Positions 34,782-44,030 of a DNA stretch of 64,000 nt are shown in pieces. A program made the position numbers and the translations under genes. Origin of the DNA: Chitinophaga pinensis (GTDB taxonomy: Bacteria > Bacteroidota > Bacteroidia > Chitinophagales > Chitinophagaceae); the NCBI GenBank assembly GCA_902167325.1, contig LR632930.1, positions 3,658,001 to 3,722,000 of the forward strand, written 5' to 3'. Below the pieces are notes generated by a model. It saw only the letters and a list, made by a program, of their open reading frames with translations, had not been told where the DNA came from and made no database searches. Every line of letters begins with the position of its first letter. Position 1 is the first letter of the stretch.

Positions 34782-35681
34782 TTATTGGGTGATTAAGGTG
34801 ATACCTGAAACATCGGCTTTCCCGTTTTTGAGGAATTCGAAAGTGAGGCGGTCGGCCTGGCAATTGATGAACTGCATGCCTTTGAGGGTCCGGCTTTTGA
34901 AGAAAGTGTTCAGCAGGGTAGCGTTCTGGAAGGTGACCCGGGTAAAGGCGCAGTTATCGAAGTAGCAGTCTTCCACCGTACCGTCTATCACGATATCGGA
35001 GAGATCTGTGCCATGGAAGGAGGTTTGGTTCCATACGGAGCCGGTTACGGTGTTTTTCTGGAAGGAGCTGGAATCGAACTTCGCCCCGGTGAAATCGGCA
35101 TTGGAGAAATCGCACCCTTTGAGGTGGCTTCCGGAGAACTCCGTGGCTTTGAGGCTGCTGTCCCTGAAGAGGTTACCCACGATGTGGGATTTCTGCAGCT
35201 TTGCGCCGCTGAGGTCGGATGCGGAGAAGTCGCAGGAGTCGATGTGGTTACCTTTGAGCAGTAAGCCGGACAGGTCGGACCCGATAAACTTGCACCTTTG
35301 CATGTTAGACCCGCTGAACTTTTCGTGGAGGTTCTTCAGTCCGGAGAAGTCGGCATCTACCCAGTTACCGCTGGACATGTCCCAGCTGCGCTTCTTTTCC
35401 GGCTGAGTTGGGGATGTGGCTACTGGAGGCTCCGGCAGGGAGGCAGGGGCTGCTGCTTCGGGGGCTGCGGAGTGGAAGGTTTCGGAGAAGTAGTTAAGGT
35501 CTGTCCCCAGTATTTCGGCCAGCGAGCTGAGTGTGGCGATATCTGGCATGGACTCCCCGCGTTCCCATTTACCGACGGCCTGTGCGGATATAAAGAGGCG
35601 TTGTGCGAGCTGGGCCTGTGAGATGTTTACTTTCTTCCGGGCGGTGGCAATTTTGTTGCCGATCATCTTGGCATGTAACAT
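34782..35681 (-). CDS. XRE regulator fused to pentapeptide repeats
   Basis: A 299-residue protein. Residues 6-65 are a Cro/C1 helix-turn-helix (KIATARKKVNISQAQLAQRL, SAQAVGKWERGES). A Pro/Ala-rich linker follows (about 72-100). From about residue 110 to 270 there are pentapeptide repeats of the A(D/N)LxG type (DADFSGLKNL, SGSNMQRCKF, DLSGLLLKG, SDLSGAKLQ), which form a right-handed square helix that can mimic DNA. The start at 35681 lies just downstream of a TAnnTTTG box (35708-35715), which excludes the longer frame to 35753. The repeat may serve autoregulation or gyrase protection; not determinable here. Confidence 0.85.
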   Translation of the reverse strand: MLHAKMIGNKIATARKKVNISQAQLAQRLFISAQAVGKWERGESMPDIATLSSLAEILGTDLNYFSETFHSAAPEAAAPASLPEPPVATSPTQPEKKRSWDMSSGNWVDADFSGLKNLHEKFSGSNMQRCKFIGSDLSGLLLKGNHIDSCDFSASDLSGAKLQKSHIVGNLFRDSSLKATEFSGSHLKGCDFSNADFTGAKFDSSSFQKNTVTGSVWNQTSFHGTDLSDIVIDGTVEDCYFDNCAFTRVTFQNATLLNTFFKSRTLKGMQFINCQADRLTFEFLKNGKADVSGITLITQ

Positions 35682-35707
35682 AAATCGGTGTCTTTGTTTT
35701 GACGTTA

Positions 35708-35715
35708 CAAAGATA
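35708..35715 (-). promoter_or_regulatory. -7 box of the XRE-pentapeptide gene
   Basis: TATCTTTG on the minus strand matches TAnnTTTG exactly. It predicts transcription from about 35701 and a 20-base leader to ATG 35681. No clear TTG lies at the expected upstream distance, so the promoter may need an activator. Confidence 0.45.
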
Positions 35716-35824
35716 GGGCGGTGTTTTATCAGCATCCCTAAAATAGCCACCACTTGTGGTTGTAGGGCCGCTACTTGCGGTTGTTTTCTGACAACCGGGG
35801 GTGGGAATGGGAGGATTTCTCAAC

Positions 35825-36547
35825 TTACAGTGGAGGTAAAGCAACTTTTTCGTTCTTCGGATAGGAATAGTTCTCCAGAAAGTAGCAATATTTCCGTAGG
35901 TCGTTTTCTGCCGTGGTATTGAGATAATCGATGTAGCGTTGCTCCCTGCCTCCGTTCTTTTCTCTGAATTCCGGGCTATTCAGGCTGTTGATCAAATCGC
36001 CCCGGATAGACCACCACTGTCTGCATGCTGAATATGTCCAATGGTTATTGCCATTACAGGAATATCCGTCATAAATCTCCACTACCCCGGCGTTTATTAA
36101 GCAGATCAGCTCAACATAGTTCTGCGGCTGCCTGAATACATACTCCTTTCCCTCCGGGTCAAACAATGTATTATAAGGTGCCTCAGATTCTCCGGATCCG
36201 CAGGTGTCGGTTATGCCGGTATAAAACGGACCCGGGAAGTTGAAGGGGTGTTTGTCTTTCCAATGCGGATTGTCCAGGGATACCGCTTCAGGTCCTAAGA
36301 GGTCCAGTTGGTAAAGGAGTTCATCTGATAAGGGGTATTTCATTCTGTGGCGGTAAAAAAAGGCAGGGAAATCCGTTCCGAACATCCTTTCCAGCGTTGG
36401 TACTTTCTCCAGTGCTTCCTGTTGCTGCCTGGCAATGTATGCTTCGAGGTTGAATGGGGTGAAAGTTTTACGTTCAATATTGGTGTTGGGTATTTTGTTC
36501 CCTCCGGTAAAGAGGTTCCTGATCAGGTCAAAAAGGTTTGTGGGCAT
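35825..36547 (-). CDS. Hypothetical soluble protein, immunity-like
   Basis: A 240-residue acidic soluble protein without signal or membrane segments. The middle part is distinctive: FPGPFYTGITDTCGSGESEAPYN, EYVFRQPQNYVELICLINAGVVEIYDGYSC, NHWTYSACRQWW. The Trp/Tyr/Cys-rich pattern recalls proteins linked to contact-toxin immunity and similar stand-alone proteins in actinobacteria, but I cannot name a family. No toxin gene is adjacent. It stands alone between the XRE gene (111 bases away) and tRNA-Lys. Confidence 0.6.
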   Translation of the reverse strand: MPTNLFDLIRNLFTGGNKIPNTNIERKTFTPFNLEAYIARQQQEALEKVPTLERMFGTDFPAFFYRHRMKYPLSDELLYQLDLLGPEAVSLDNPHWKDKHPFNFPGPFYTGITDTCGSGESEAPYNTLFDPEGKEYVFRQPQNYVELICLINAGVVEIYDGYSCNGNNHWTYSACRQWWSIRGDLINSLNSPEFREKNGGREQRYIDYLNTTAENDLRKYCYFLENYSYPKNEKVALPPL

Positions 36548-36663
36548 AGTTGGGTTGTTCCCGTCAAACTTACGGTAAATCTGGTTCCTGTTATACCGGA
36601 TTTCCGGATAATTGGGCTAAGGAGCTGTTTTTGATGGTAATAGGGGGGAGGTACGAAGGTTTT

Positions 36664-36694
36664 TTGTACGAAGAATAATTTTTTGTTACATTTG
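36664..36694 (+). promoter_or_regulatory. Promoter of tRNA-Lys
   Basis: TTG at 36664-36666 and TACATTTG at 36687-36694, separated by 20 bases, form a complete Bacteroidota-type promoter. The tRNA begins 15 bases after the -7 box. This is the best-anchored example of the promoter type in the window. Confidence 0.7.
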
Positions 36695-36708
36695 CTCCCA
36701 CCAATAAA

Positions 36709-36781
<73 letters not shown>

Positions 36782-36790
36782 CATAATGAG

Positions 36791-36837
36791 AAAGGCTTTA
36801 GAACATGATTGTTTTGAAGCCTTTTTTATTTGGAAGC
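36791..36837 (+). terminator. Terminator after tRNA-Lys
   Basis: AAAGGCTT and AAGCCTTT pair across a 28-base loop and run into a T6 tract. It starts nine bases after the tRNA end. Confidence 0.75.
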
Positions 36838-36906
36838 GAATTTGATAGTAGTTGAGGGCATTATTACTAGAACGGCCCAATACATCCATTACTTACACAA
36901 TTCCAT

Positions 36907-37053
36907 ATGAGCAGATCAGGGTTGAAAAGAATCAAAGACTTCTTCGAAAAGAATGAATACTACATTGCCATGGCCATCATCATCATTGTGGCGTTTGCAT
37001 TTTTTATTGCATTCTTTCTGGTAGGAGACGGCCCGGTTCATATGGGCTTCTGA
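36907..37053 (+). CDS. 48-residue single-helix membrane protein
   Basis: A short frame with a basic front (MSRSGLKRIKDFFEKNEYY) followed by one strongly hydrophobic helix (IAMAIIIIVAFAFFIAFFLV) and a short tail. The positive front predicts the N-terminus inside. No family is recognised. It lies after the tRNA-Lys terminator and is convergent with the YcaQ-like gene, 18 bases away. Support rests on the clear topology. Confidence 0.5.
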   Translation: MSRSGLKRIKDFFEKNEYYIAMAIIIIVAFAFFIAFFLVGDGPVHMGF

Positions 37054-37071
37054 GCAGGCAGGAGCGTTCGT

Positions 37072-38268
37072 TTAACGAAGCCCGTCCCTGATAGCTTTCA
37101 GCAACTGTTTGTTATTCGATTTTGAAATGACAACCTCCCTGCACTGATTGAAATTCGCAAATCTTTTAATCGCTTCCACCATTTTATCTGTCATGGATGG
37201 AGACAGTTTCACCGCTTCAAAATGGAGATTATGGATGGTAAGAACGCGTTGCTTCCTGTCTGCCTTGGAATCCATCCGGGCTACAAAAGCATCTCCAATC
37301 AACACCGGTAAAGAAAAGTAACCGTATATCCGCTTCGCCTGTGGAACAAAACATTCTATCTGGTAATCGAAGTTAAAGAAGTCTTTTAAACGATGCCGGT
37401 GTACATTTAATGTGTCGAATGGAGATAGGATAAATGCATCATCACTCAGGGTTATCTTTTTGCTTTTATAGGCAGGCAACATATAAAGAGGGGCCGTGTT
37501 CAGTCCTTCGATGGATACGGGGCAAACTTCTCCTTCGGCTGCCATCTTTTCCAGCTCCGTTTTTACTTTGTTATCTTTTACAAAATTGGCCCGCCAGGCA
37601 ATGTCTTTTGCATTGGCTATCCCCAGGGATTGTAAAGAACGCCGGATAGTATGCCTTGCATATTCTTCCGGGCCGGGCATGGCAGTATCGATATCACCCG
37701 CTATGAGATTGATGGGCAGGTCATATATTTTATGAAAGTTTTTGTTTCGGGTACACATCAGGCTTCCGTCGAGGAAAAGTCTTTCGAGTGCTACTTTAGC
37801 CGGCCGCCAGTCCCACCAGCCGGAGCTTGCCACCGGGGTGTCATTGTCTATATCCTTCACCATCAGCGGGCCATCGCGGGCAATCCTGTCAAGTATTTTT
37901 TTAATAAGACTGATCTCAGGCGGTGTCAGGGGCTTTCTCCGGGATAAAAAACTTTCCTTAACCGGCAATGAAAATCGGTATTCGTGCATAGGGATGTAGC
38001 CTGCACCGTATGTGAAGAATTCAAAGATATGTCCATCTGCCAGCAACTCGTCTATCCATTCCGGTTTATAGTCTGGCACACGTGATGCAATGGCATGGTG
38101 ATGTGCCCGCTCAACAACATTGTTTGTATCGATCTGAACAAAACCAAGATGGTCAATCAGTTTGTAGACAGCCTCAATCCCTTTTCCGAACTGCCCGGGC
38201 TTTGCCAGTCCTGCCGCATGAAGGATTATTTTTTTTGCCTGAGAACCGGAAATTATCTGTTGCTTCAT
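37072..38268 (-). CDS. YcaQ/AlkZ-type winged-helix DNA glycosylase
   Basis: A 398-residue protein of the YcaQ (HTH_42) family. The catalytic QxD motif is Q45-I46-D47 in LGFVQIDTNNV, followed by the RAHHHAIASR segment. FILSPFDTLNVHRHRL, FNFDYQIECFVPQAKRIYGYFSLPVLIGDAF and the C-terminal helices are family-typical. E. coli YcaQ unhooks interstrand crosslinks and alkylated bases; Streptomyces AlkZ protects against azinomycin. It acts on DNA in the cytoplasm and needs no operon partner. It is divergent from the ECF sigma gene with a 58-base gap. Confidence 0.9.
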   Translation of the reverse strand: MKQQIISGSQAKKIILHAAGLAKPGQFGKGIEAVYKLIDHLGFVQIDTNNVVERAHHHAIASRVPDYKPEWIDELLADGHIFEFFTYGAGYIPMHEYRFSLPVKESFLSRRKPLTPPEISLIKKILDRIARDGPLMVKDIDNDTPVASSGWWDWRPAKVALERLFLDGSLMCTRNKNFHKIYDLPINLIAGDIDTAMPGPEEYARHTIRRSLQSLGIANAKDIAWRANFVKDNKVKTELEKMAAEGEVCPVSIEGLNTAPLYMLPAYKSKKITLSDDAFILSPFDTLNVHRHRLKDFFNFDYQIECFVPQAKRIYGYFSLPVLIGDAFVARMDSKADRKQRVLTIHNLHFEAVKLSPSMTDKMVEAIKRFANFNQCREVVISKSNNKQLLKAIRDGLR

Positions 38269-38326
38269 AAGTCAGGTAAAATAAGGAAAATTCTTTTTTA
38301 TGCCACGGTAGCCATCAACCAAACCG

Positions 38327-38992
38327 GTGGCCGGCAGGAATGTTAGGATAATTTCAGCCATAAAATTATCTTTGAAAAGCAGACATAGCATAAAAGTATA
38401 TCAGGCATTGCAAAATAGTGTGTTACATAGTGAGGAAGATTTAATATTACGTTTAAATGAAGGCGATGTAGCGGCATTCGACGGACTTTTTATGGAAATG
38501 TACCCTGCGCTCTGCCTGCTCTCTAACCGGATAGTTTTCGATGACGCAGCAGCGAAGGACATCGTTTCCGAAGTATTCCTTCAGTTATGGAAAACCCGTA
38601 CGTATTTAAATGAGGTAAAGAGTATTAAAGCCTATTTATACGTAGCCACCCGCAACCGCTCCCTCAACCATCTTAAAAAGCTCAAACGGAACGAAAAGAA
38701 AGTACAGGATGCTTATGCAAAGCAACTGGAAGAGAAATCGTATGAGGATATTTTACAGCATGTCTTTAATGCGGAAGCCGTCCGCCTGTTGCACGAAGCC
38801 ATTTTAACCTTGCCCCCTGAATGTACCAAAGTAGTACAGCTGAACATAGAGGGTTACAGTACCAATGAAATTGCACAGCAACTGGGGATCTCTCCTTCGG
38901 CAGTAAGCCACCAGAAAGCCAGAGCCATCAAATTATTAAGAGGGAAGATTGTTCCCGGTATGGCACTTATCAGCCTGTTCCTGGCAGATTAA
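38327..38992 (+). CDS. ECF RNA polymerase sigma factor
   Basis: An up to 221-residue sigma-70 family protein with only regions 2 and 4. Region 2 spans GDVAAFDGLFMEMYPAL to IKAYLYVATRNRSLNHLKK; region 4 spans LPPECTKVVQLNIEGYSTNEIAQQLGISPSAVSHQKARAIKLL. This is the Bacteroidota FecI-like group. The start is uncertain: the first 30 residues after ATG 38327 are not part of the fold, and GTG 38420 or a nearby codon may be used. The FecR gene follows after 93 bases, and the SusC with STN domain after that, a standard cell-surface signalling set. Confidence 0.9.
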   Translation: MAGRNVRIISAIKLSLKSRHSIKVYQALQNSVLHSEEDLILRLNEGDVAAFDGLFMEMYPALCLLSNRIVFDDAAAKDIVSEVFLQLWKTRTYLNEVKSIKAYLYVATRNRSLNHLKKLKRNEKKVQDAYAKQLEEKSYEDILQHVFNAEAVRLLHEAILTLPPECTKVVQLNIEGYSTNEIAQQLGISPSAVSHQKARAIKLLRGKIVPGMALISLFLAD

Positions 38993-39085
38993 TACATTAC
39001 GTTATTATTTCTTTGAAAATTCTTGGCAACGGAGGTCAAATCCGGGTTATTGCTGTTGTCTTATAGTGAATAGACATGAGAAACG

Positions 39086-40339
39086 ATGGATATAGACGAT
39101 ATACCGGAGCATGAATTGCCCGCGCTGCTAAGAGCGGCTAAGCTGACAGTGTATGGGAAACTGGATCAGTTGTCTGATATAGAAAAGGAAGAATTACAGA
39201 TCTGGTTGGACCAAAATCCACAGCATCAGGAATGGCATGCCTTCGTGAATAAAGGTGATGGTCTTTCTGAGCTGAATAAAGAGTATTCCACCTTTAAAGC
39301 AGATGCTTCTAAAGAACTGGAGGCATTTCACCAGCAGCACTTCCAAAAGCCCGAAACAGCAGCACCTCCCCGTACTGCCAGATTACTTCACCTTTCATGG
39401 ATACGTTATGCCGCAGCCGTATTGCTGCTGTTGGCGGGTGCCTGGTATTTCTGGCCGGTGAAGCCTGTGGAGCTGGCTAAGCAGGAACCCAAAGCCATAC
39501 AACAAATCTTACCCGGACAGGAAGGTGCTATCCTCACCCTCGCAGATGGTTCCACCATCCTGCTCGATTCTGTGGGCAATGGCATCGTTGCCCATCAGAG
39601 CGGGGCAGATCTCTCGGTAAAGAACGGTCAGCTTGAATATAATACCGCCGGGAAAGCTGCTGCAGAAGAAACCTTTAATACCCTCACCACTCCCAAGGGG
39701 AGGCAATACAAGATCCTCCTCCCGGATGGTACCACTGCCTGGCTCAATGCTGCCAGTTCCATTCGATTTCCCACACAGTTTACGAGTAGTGCCCGCCGGG
39801 TTGTTATCAGGGGGGAAGTTTATTTCGAAGTGGCCGCGATGAAAAAAGCAGGAGAAACCGTACCCTTCATCGTGAATGCGGATGAGCGGTTCGAAGTGGA
39901 AGTGCTGGGGACACACTTTAACGTAAACGCTTATACCGACGAGCCGGTGCTGAATACGACCCTTTTGGAGGGTAAGGTGGCAGTTACCGCCAACCGGCAG
40001 GGAAGGAGGCAGAAAGTGGTCTTAAAACCCGGAGAGCAGGCTTCCCTGACCATGCGGGGGGATGTTGCGGATAATATGATCATTAAGCCCGGTGATATCG
40101 GAAAGGTAATGGCATGGAAGAACGGCGTGTTTGATTTTGAAGACGCGAAGATTGATGAGGTGATGCGCCAATTGAAGCGCTGGTATGATATCGAAGTTAA
40201 ATACGAATCAGGCATCCCTGATATTGAATTTGTAGGAAAAATGACGCGGGATATACCGCTGAACGGATTATTGATAGCACTGGAAAAGTCTAATGTTCAT
40301 TTTCGCTTAGAGGGCAGAACACTGATCGTAATGCCCTGA
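39086..40339 (+). CDS. FecR-type anti-sigma factor
   Basis: A 417-residue single-pass inner-membrane protein. The cytoplasmic part (residues 1-105, including LSDIEKEELQIWLDQNPQHQEW) binds the sigma factor; the helix IRYAAAVLLLLAGAWYFW spans the membrane; the periplasmic FecR domain (TTPKGRQYKILLPDGTTAWLNAASSIRFP; GEVYFEVAA; VEVLGTHFNVNAY) follows, with the C-terminal DUF4974 domain (FDFEDAKIDEVMRQLKRWYDIEV). It receives the signal from the STN domain of the SusC protein at 40454. A strong hairpin separates it from SusC. Confidence 0.94.
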   Translation: MDIDDIPEHELPALLRAAKLTVYGKLDQLSDIEKEELQIWLDQNPQHQEWHAFVNKGDGLSELNKEYSTFKADASKELEAFHQQHFQKPETAAPPRTARLLHLSWIRYAAAVLLLLAGAWYFWPVKPVELAKQEPKAIQQILPGQEGAILTLADGSTILLDSVGNGIVAHQSGADLSVKNGQLEYNTAGKAAAEETFNTLTTPKGRQYKILLPDGTTAWLNAASSIRFPTQFTSSARRVVIRGEVYFEVAAMKKAGETVPFIVNADERFEVEVLGTHFNVNAYTDEPVLNTTLLEGKVAVTANRQGRRQKVVLKPGEQASLTMRGDVADNMIIKPGDIGKVMAWKNGVFDFEDAKIDEVMRQLKRWYDIEVKYESGIPDIEFVGKMTRDIPLNGLLIALEKSNVHFRLEGRTLIVMP

Positions 40340-40356
40340 TATCGCTAAAATAAAAA

Positions 40357-40384
40357 GCCGGAAACGATTGGCCTCGTTTCCGGC
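40357..40384 (+). terminator. Terminator between FecR and SusC
   Basis: GCCGGAAACG and CGTTTCCGGC form a perfect ten-base stem with an 8-base loop, 17 bases after the FecR stop; a short TTTT follows. It separates the regulatory genes from susCD, so SusC needs its own promoter in 40385-40453, presumably one read by the ECF sigma factor. Confidence 0.8.
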
Positions 40385-40453
40385 GGATTTTAGCTGATTC
40401 ATAAAAGGTTTCGCAGACCATTTTTATTTACAACCAAAATTAGTTCACAATTT

Positions 40454-43400
40454 ATGCAAAAAACTGCTTATGGTTGCCTTTATTTCTCTGCCCTGCAGGG
40501 GAACAGACTGTCGGCACAAATTTCAAAAGTAATGAGGCTGCTACCTCTTTTCCTGATCACAGCCCTGGTTTCCGTACAGGGGGCAACATCTGCCCAGTCC
40601 GTAACACTTTCAGGCAAAAACCTTACACTTAAAAAAGTGTTTTCGGCTATCGAAAAGCAAACGGGGTATGTGGTGTTCAGCAATAAGGAATTGCTTTCCG
40701 GATCAAAAGTTATCTCGCTCTCTGTTGTAGATGCTCCCCTGAAAAATGTACTGGACCTGGTCCTGAAAAATCAGGATCTCGGTTATGTGCTGCAGGGTAA
40801 AACGATTATCCTTTCAGGTAAACCGCGGAGTAATCCCAATACCACGAATGCTATACCTGCCCCGGCAGCTGTACTCACAGGCCGGGTTACTGATATGGAA
40901 GGTGCGGCACTACCCGGTGTAAGCATACAGGTGAAAGAAACACAGAAAGGAACTGCCACTGCTGCCGATGGAAGCTTCTCCATCGCTGCCAGTGAAGGCA
41001 ATACACTCCGGTTCTCCTATGTAGGCTTTACACCCCGCGAAATGACGGTTACCGCTGATATGCTGAAAGAAGGACAGCCTGCACTCAACATAAAGCTCAG
41101 CCGGGCTTCCACCAAACTGGATGAAGTGGCCATTACCGTAAATACCGGTTACCAGTCGGTTTCCCGGGAAAGGATGACGGGAGCATATTCTTCCGTGCAA
41201 ACCAAGCGGCTGGAGGGTAAACTGCAACCCAGTTTGCTCACCGCCCTCGAAGGGCAGGCAGCCGGTGTGGCCATCACCAAAGAAGGGAAGATAGAAGTCC
41301 GCGGCAGATCTACCTTTCTGGCCAATGGGGAACCACTGGTGGTGATAGACGGGTATCCTGCCCCCGGCGGACTGGAATCCGTGAACATCGATAACGTGGA
41401 AACCATTACCGTGCTGAAAGATGCGGTGGCAGCGTCCATCTATGGTGCCCGTTCTTCCAACGGCGTGATCGTTATCACTACCAAAACCGCTAAGCGTGGC
41501 AAGATGCAGTTAAGCTATAAAGGCAGTACCGGCATGACGCTCCGTCCTCAATTATCCTACCTCAATAAAACCAGTGCTGCAGATTATGTAGATGCAGAAA
41601 TGGACTACTATAACAGCGACGCGGCAAATGTTGGCTGGGATTATGAATCTTATACCACCTATGGCCGTGTAACGCAGTTAATGATCAGCAAAGAGCAGGG
41701 CCTTATAACGGAAGCTGAAATGAATGCTGAACTCAGCCTGCTGAGAAATAACAATACCCTGAAACAGCTGGAACGGAATTTATTTCGTTCAACTTCAACG
41801 CAACAACACAACATCTCTCTTTCCGCCAATTCTGAGAAGTTTGCTACCAATGCTGCTGTGCGTTACATCGCCAATAAGGGTAACATGAAAGGTAACAGCA
41901 ACGACCGGCTGATCCTTGACCTGAAGAACGACTGGAAACCAACAGACCGGGTAAGCATTAAAATGTTCTCCAATATCAATTTCAACAATAGCAATGTGCC
42001 ATTAGATGCAAGCGATATGCTTGATTTCTCCAACCTGAGGGTCATGAAGCCCTATTACAACATTGTGGACGCATCCGGCAATCCGCAGAATATTCCTGCA
42101 GTAAGGCCCGACCTCATTCAGCGCTATGCTGATTATGGCGGTCTTAAATCCATGGAGTACAATCCGCTGAATGATCTGGGTTTTTCCACCACAAAGAACC
42201 AGGCCTTTATGGCAAGGTTAGGCGCCAGTGTTACGGTAGATATCCTCGATGGCTTAAGTGCTGAAGTAGGAGGCTCGTGGACAAGGGGGAGTGGTATGCT
42301 GCGCAATATGCGTGGCGCCAATTCTTTGTATGTACGGTCTTTTTACAATGCCGCTTCTTCTATAAGCAGTCCGGGTAAGCATTATCTGCCTGAAGGCGCC
42401 ATATTGAATGAAACCCGCAGTCAGAGTGAGGCTTATACACTCAGGGCGCAGGTTAACTACGGCAAAACGTTCAATCGCCTTCACCGCATATCAGTGATTG
42501 CGGGTAGTGAGGTAAATAAAGATCTGGTAGATAATAACACTGCTCCGGGAAGGGTGGGTTATAATGATCAGTCGGGAACGTTTGCTACATTCAATTACCT
42601 CGATTTTAACAGCAACGCCTATAAATCCGATTTCCTGTTCCCCGATGGCATGAACGTTATCAGCAACGGGTCCTATTCCCTGCGCGATAACCGGTTCTTT
42701 TCCGTGTATTCCAACGGCTCTTATGAATACGATAACCGTTTCATCCTGAGTGGTAGTGCCCGTATCGATCAGGGTAACCTGTTCGGTACCAATCCGAAGT
42801 ACAGGTATAAGCCCAACTGGTCTGTTGGCGGTACCTATAAACTTGGACAGGAAAAGTTCTTCAACGTATCCTGGATCGATAAGCTGAATATCCGCGGTTC
42901 TTATGGCATCAATGGAAATATCTCCTTTACACAGGGACCATTCCTGCTGATCACACCGGCCAACTACTCTGCCATTACAGGAGGTATCCCTTATTCCATT
43001 TCTTCCCTGCCGGATAACAATCTGCGCTGGGAGCGTACCATCATCACGAATGTGGGGACCGATATGCGTTTGATAGGAGGAAGGCTCAACCTAACACTTG
43101 ATTATTACAATAAACTCAGTAAAGACCTGTTGGCGCCTGACTTTATCGACCCCACCTACGGAAGGTTCATGGTTACCCGGAATGCCGGTTCTGCAAGGAA
43201 TACCGGTATAGAACTTTCGCTGGAATCTGATGTGGTGAAAGGGGATAAATTCGGCTGGAACGTTTTCTTTAACGGTAGTTACAATAAGAGCAAGGTATTA
43301 CAGTTCAACTATGATTACCCCAGTCCAAACTTCCTCACCTTCAGCTTCTCCAGCACCATACTGGGAAGTAATGCAGGCGCAGTGTTAAGGACAGGTTATC

Positions 43401-44020
43401 CGCTGGATGGTATCTTCAGCTATAAGTTCGCCGGACTGGACAATACCGGCACACCGCAATACTATTCCGAAGCCGGGAAAAAGATTTACGGAAACGACCT
43501 GACGGTGAAAGACATGGTGTATTCCGGTACTGCGAGACCGAAGTTCCTGCTGAGTCTTACCAATACCTTCAGCTACGAACGTTTCGATCTCTCTTTTATG
43601 GTGATCGGGCAACTGGGAGGCGTATTCCGCAAGGACACGTATAACGGGGATAATTTCGATCACAAAGATGTTTCCATGCGCTGGCGTAAACCGGGAGATG
43701 AGCAGCATACCATGTACCCCAAACTCGCTGCATTCAATACAGATGCCTGGTATTTCCCGTACATAGAAACGATGATGCAGAAAGCGGATTTCGTGAAACT
43801 CCGTGATCTCACCCTTTCTTATAAACTGGACAATAAGATATTTGGCAATACCGGTCTCAATAGTGCAAGGATCTACTTCCAGAGCCGCAATCTCTTAACG
43901 TGGACTGCCAACAACGTGGGTATAGATCCTGAAACAGTGGAGCAGAGCGTGAATAAGCCCGTTAACAGGGGCCTTCCCATGAGACCCGAGTTCTACATCG
44001 GTTTTTCTGTAAACCTTTAA
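40454..44020 (+). CDS. SusC/RagA transporter with STN signalling domain
   Basis: A 1188-residue outer-membrane protein. After an unusually long front and signal peptide (MRLLPLFLITALVSVQGATSAQ, cleaved near residue 49) comes the STN domain (about 51-118: LSGKNLTLKKVFSAIEKQTGYVV, then DAPLKNVLDLVL), a carboxypeptidase-D-like domain (VLTGRVTDMEGAALPGVSI), plug (PLVVIDGYPAP; VETITVLKDAVAASIYGARSSNGVIVITTK) and barrel ending FYIGFSVNL. The STN domain contacts FecR and makes expression self-inducing. Substrate unknown; no glycosidase lies in this locus. An ATG at about residue 28 could also begin a normal signal peptide. Confidence 0.94.
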   Translation: MQKTAYGCLYFSALQGNRLSAQISKVMRLLPLFLITALVSVQGATSAQSVTLSGKNLTLKKVFSAIEKQTGYVVFSNKELLSGSKVISLSVVDAPLKNVLDLVLKNQDLGYVLQGKTIILSGKPRSNPNTTNAIPAPAAVLTGRVTDMEGAALPGVSIQVKETQKGTATAADGSFSIAASEGNTLRFSYVGFTPREMTVTADMLKEGQPALNIKLSRASTKLDEVAITVNTGYQSVSRERMTGAYSSVQTKRLEGKLQPSLLTALEGQAAGVAITKEGKIEVRGRSTFLANGEPLVVIDGYPAPGGLESVNIDNVETITVLKDAVAASIYGARSSNGVIVITTKTAKRGKMQLSYKGSTGMTLRPQLSYLNKTSAADYVDAEMDYYNSDAANVGWDYESYTTYGRVTQLMISKEQGLITEAEMNAELSLLRNNNTLKQLERNLFRSTSTQQHNISLSANSEKFATNAAVRYIANKGNMKGNSNDRLILDLKNDWKPTDRVSIKMFSNINFNNSNVPLDASDMLDFSNLRVMKPYYNIVDASGNPQNIPAVRPDLIQRYADYGGLKSMEYNPLNDLGFSTTKNQAFMARLGASVTVDILDGLSAEVGGSWTRGSGMLRNMRGANSLYVRSFYNAASSISSPGKHYLPEGAILNETRSQSEAYTLRAQVNYGKTFNRLHRISVIAGSEVNKDLVDNNTAPGRVGYNDQSGTFATFNYLDFNSNAYKSDFLFPDGMNVISNGSYSLRDNRFFSVYSNGSYEYDNRFILSGSARIDQGNLFGTNPKYRYKPNWSVGGTYKLGQEKFFNVSWIDKLNIRGSYGINGNISFTQGPFLLITPANYSAITGGIPYSISSLPDNNLRWERTIITNVGTDMRLIGGRLNLTLDYYNKLSKDLLAPDFIDPTYGRFMVTRNAGSARNTGIELSLESDVVKGDKFGWNVFFNGSYNKSKVLQFNYDYPSPNFLTFSFSSTILGSNAGAVLRTGYPLDGIFSYKFAGLDNTGTPQYYSEAGKKIYGNDLTVKDMVYSGTARPKFLLSLTNTFSYERFDLSFMVIGQLGGVFRKDTYNGDNFDHKDVSMRWRKPGDEQHTMYPKLAAFNTDAWYFPYIETMMQKADFVKLRDLTLSYKLDNKIFGNTGLNSARIYFQSRNLLTWTANNVGIDPETVEQSVNKPVNRGLPMRPEFYIGFSVNL

Positions 44021-44030
44021 TCTGATTATT

